Source of the DNA: Romboutsia faecis | GTDB taxonomy: Bacteria; Bacillota; Clostridia; Peptostreptococcales; Peptostreptococcaceae | Length of the DNA stretch: 64,000 bases | Assembly (NCBI RefSeq): GCF_014323405.1 | Contig: NZ_JACRWE010000002.1 | Coordinates: forward strand, 124,001-188,000 | Direction of reading: 5' to 3' | Shown: in pieces, positions 62,755-64,000 of the stretch | How the letters are laid out: every line of letters starts with the position of its first letter | Numbering within the stretch: position 1 is the stretch's first letter | The notes under the pieces: generated by a model | Seen by the model: the letters and a program-made list of their open reading frames with translations, nothing else | Databases searched by the model: none | Told to the model about the DNA's origin: nothing | Translations under genes and position numbers: made by a program

Positions 62755-63885
62755 ATGCCTAAGGAAGGTTTGAAAAAACAAATCAAAAGAGGAATGAAGA
62801 CTGAGTTTGATTCAGTAGTTTTTTATACTACTATGACATTAGTATTTATAGGCATAGTAATGGTGTTTAGCGCTAGCTATATACAAGCTGCATTTAAGCA
62901 CCATGATGCCTTTTATTTTTTAAAAAGAAATGTAATTTACGCTGTTTTAGGCTTTATTGGAATGATGATAATGTCTAGAGTAGAATACACATTTTGGAAG
63001 AAAAATGCCACAAAGATAGGTATAATAGCAGTAGTTTTATTAATATTGGTGCTAACACCTCTAGGAATAGAAGCAAATGGAGCAAGACGATGGTTAGGTG
63101 TAGGTGGAGCAACTATACAGCCAGCAGAAATTGCTAAATTTGCATGTATATTAATAACTGCAAAATTAATCGAAAAAAGATATGACAATATAAAATCTTT
63201 GACAAAAGGTGTTTTACCACTTCTTATAGTTCCCGGGACTTTCTTTATACTTATAATGGGTCAACCAAATATGTCAACAGCAGGTACTATAATATTAGTT
63301 GTGTTTGTAATGTTATTTGTAGCAGGAATGAATATGAAATTTGTATATACTATGATAGCATTAGGGATAGCAGCATTTGCAGGATTAGTACTTTCAGCAC
63401 CGTATAGATTAAAACGTGTATTATCATTCTTAGACCCATTTCAAGACCCACTAGGATCAGGATATCAAGTAATTCAAAGTTTATATGCCATTGGCTCTGG
63501 AGGTTTATTTGGACTTGGGCTTGGTAAAAGCAAACAAAAATATTTTTACATACCAGAACCACAAAATGACTTTATATTTGCTATAATAGGAGAAGAACTC
63601 GGGCTTGTAGGATGTATAGTAGTTATGATGTTGTTTGTAATATTAGTATATAGATGTATAAGAATAGCATTAAAATGTCCAGACATATTTTCGGCTATGG
63701 TTGTTATAGGTATAGGAGCTCAAATAGGAATACAAGCAGCTTTAAATATAGCTGTTGCTACTTCATCTATGCCAGCAACCGGAGTTGCTCTTCCATTTAT
63801 AAGTATGGGGGGAACCTCACTAACCATACTTATGGGAGCAGTCGGTATAGTATTAAACATCTCAAAACATGTCAAAATTAATTAA
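62755..63885 (+). CDS. spoVE: SEDS-family peptidoglycan glycosyltransferase (FtsW/SpoVE)
   Basis: The 376-residue protein has about ten membrane helices. It shows SEDS motifs [56 protein letters not shown] and [10 protein letters not shown]. It polymerises lipid II together with a class B PBP, here SpoVD. It could serve vegetative division (FtsW) or cortex synthesis (SpoVE); paired with SpoVD and no other PBP, I lean to SpoVE with possible dual use. GGGAGG stands 8 nt upstream. Confidence 0.93.
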   Translation: MPKEGLKKQIKRGMKTEFDSVVFYTTMTLVFIGIVMVFSASYIQAAFKHHDAFYFLKRNVIYAVLGFIGMMIMSRVEYTFWKKNATKIGIIAVVLLILVLTPLGIEANGARRWLGVGGATIQPAEIAKFACILITAKLIEKRYDNIKSLTKGVLPLLIVPGTFFILIMGQPNMSTAGTIILVVFVMLFVAGMNMKFVYTMIALGIAAFAGLVLSAPYRLKRVLSFLDPFQDPLGSGYQVIQSLYAIGSGGLFGLGLGKSKQKYFYIPEPQNDFIFAIIGEELGLVGCIVVMMLFVILVYRCIRIALKCPDIFSAMVVIGIGAQIGIQAALNIAVATSSMPATGVALPFISMGGTSLTILMGAVGIVLNISKHVKIN

Positions 63886-63899
63886 CAGGAGAGGATTCA

Positions 63900-64000
63900 A
63901 TGAGAGTTTTATTATCAGGTGGAGGAACTGGAGGTCATGTTTATCCAGCTATCGCCATTGCAAATAGAATAAAAGAACAATATCCAGATGCTGAGATAAT
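63900..64000 (+). CDS. murG: UDP-N-acetylglucosamine-N-acetylmuramyl-pentapeptide transferase, N-terminal part
   Basis: The first ~33 codons read [23 protein letters not shown], the glycine-rich loop that marks MurG. It joins GlcNAc to lipid I to form lipid II. CAGGAGAGG lies just before the ATG. The gene is cut by the window edge. It completes the local dcw order mraY-murD-ftsW/spoVE-murG. Confidence 0.95.
   Translation, partial: MRVLLSGGGTGGHVYPAIAIANRIKEQYPDAEI

Noticed and set aside
63654..63881. Open frame rich in Ser/Tyr/Asn within the SEDS gene
   Set aside because: It is a frame shadow of the ftsW/spoVE gene with codon content unlike any real protein.
1..64000. CRISPR arrays, insertion sequences, prophage, tRNA or rRNA genes
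   Set aside because: No regularly spaced repeats, transposase motifs, integrase genes or recognisable tRNA/rRNA sequences were noticed on reading both strands.

Overview
The window comes from a low-GC, spore-forming, anaerobic member of the Clostridia, most likely the family Peptostreptococcaceae (the Clostridioides / Paraclostridium / Romboutsia group). Reasons: very AT-rich DNA with AGA/ATA-rich codon use, strong AGGAGG-type ribosome binding sites, an alpha/beta-type spore SASP, pyruvate:ferredoxin oxidoreductase, a SpoVD-type PBP, class III fructose bisphosphatase, and a gene order that, from memory, resembles that around the cell-wall cluster of C. difficile. This is a chromosomal housekeeping stretch. 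I see no rRNA, tRNA, insertion sequence, prophage or CRISPR.

Layout. 1-5.8 kb: a cut-off gene, a GDPD phosphodiesterase, a surface-type choice-of-anchor-A/B-repeat protein without signal peptide, BrnQ, a DUF1232 protein and a CobD/HisC-like aminotransferase. 6-9.7 kb: hpt, a PAP2 phosphatase, an HI0933-type flavoprotein, a SASP and a 56-residue protein. 9.9-13.4 kb: two unknowns, a GAF-GAF-SpoIIE-type phosphatase and an FMN/flavodoxin-like protein. 13.5-17 kb: aroC-aroB-aroA. 17-22.9 kb: pduL, an HxlR regulator, deoC and pyruvate:ferredoxin oxidoreductase. 23-24.6 kb: an unknown and a DUF11 protein. 24.7-27.5 kb: an iron operon, feoA-feoA-feoB plus a 50-residue Cys-rich membrane peptide, behind Fur-box-like sites. 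27.7-33.2 kb: fbp, then a BglG-family antiterminator and PtsG, each preceded by its own RNA antiterminator/terminator.

33.2-38.6 kb: a signal-less beta-propeller-like protein, then an ATP-grasp carboxylate-amine ligase, an aspartate racemase and MurE. These last three together suggest that D-aspartate is made and joined to the peptidoglycan peptide. 38.6-43.5 kb: a rhodanese, a LytS/LytTR two-component pair and CstA, with a tandem direct repeat in front of cstA. 43.6-50.3 kb: ychF, a membrane protein with a chelatase-like domain, YmfF/YmfH, a PHP phosphatase and Lgt.

50.3-64 kb is the division and cell-wall (dcw) cluster: rsmH, [sigma54 activator, nhaC, iadA], ftsL, spoVD, murF, mraY, murD, ftsW/spoVE and the start of murG. 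It lacks mraZ before rsmH. It lacks murE between spoVD and murF, the MurE homologue lying about 20 kb upstream. A self-contained sigma54-controlled beta-aspartyl-peptide module, with a near-consensus -24/-12 promoter, sits between rsmH and ftsL.

Most notable observations: (1) the predicted D-Asp/MurE wall module, in which MurE has DNPD where meso-DAP enzymes have DNPR; (2) 16-bp palindromes immediately before identically spaced AAGGTG ribosome sites of two signal-less surface-domain proteins; (3) the sigma54-nhaC-iadA insertion in the dcw cluster; (4) the tandem repeat in front of cstA. All functions are inferred from reading the sequence; no database search was run.
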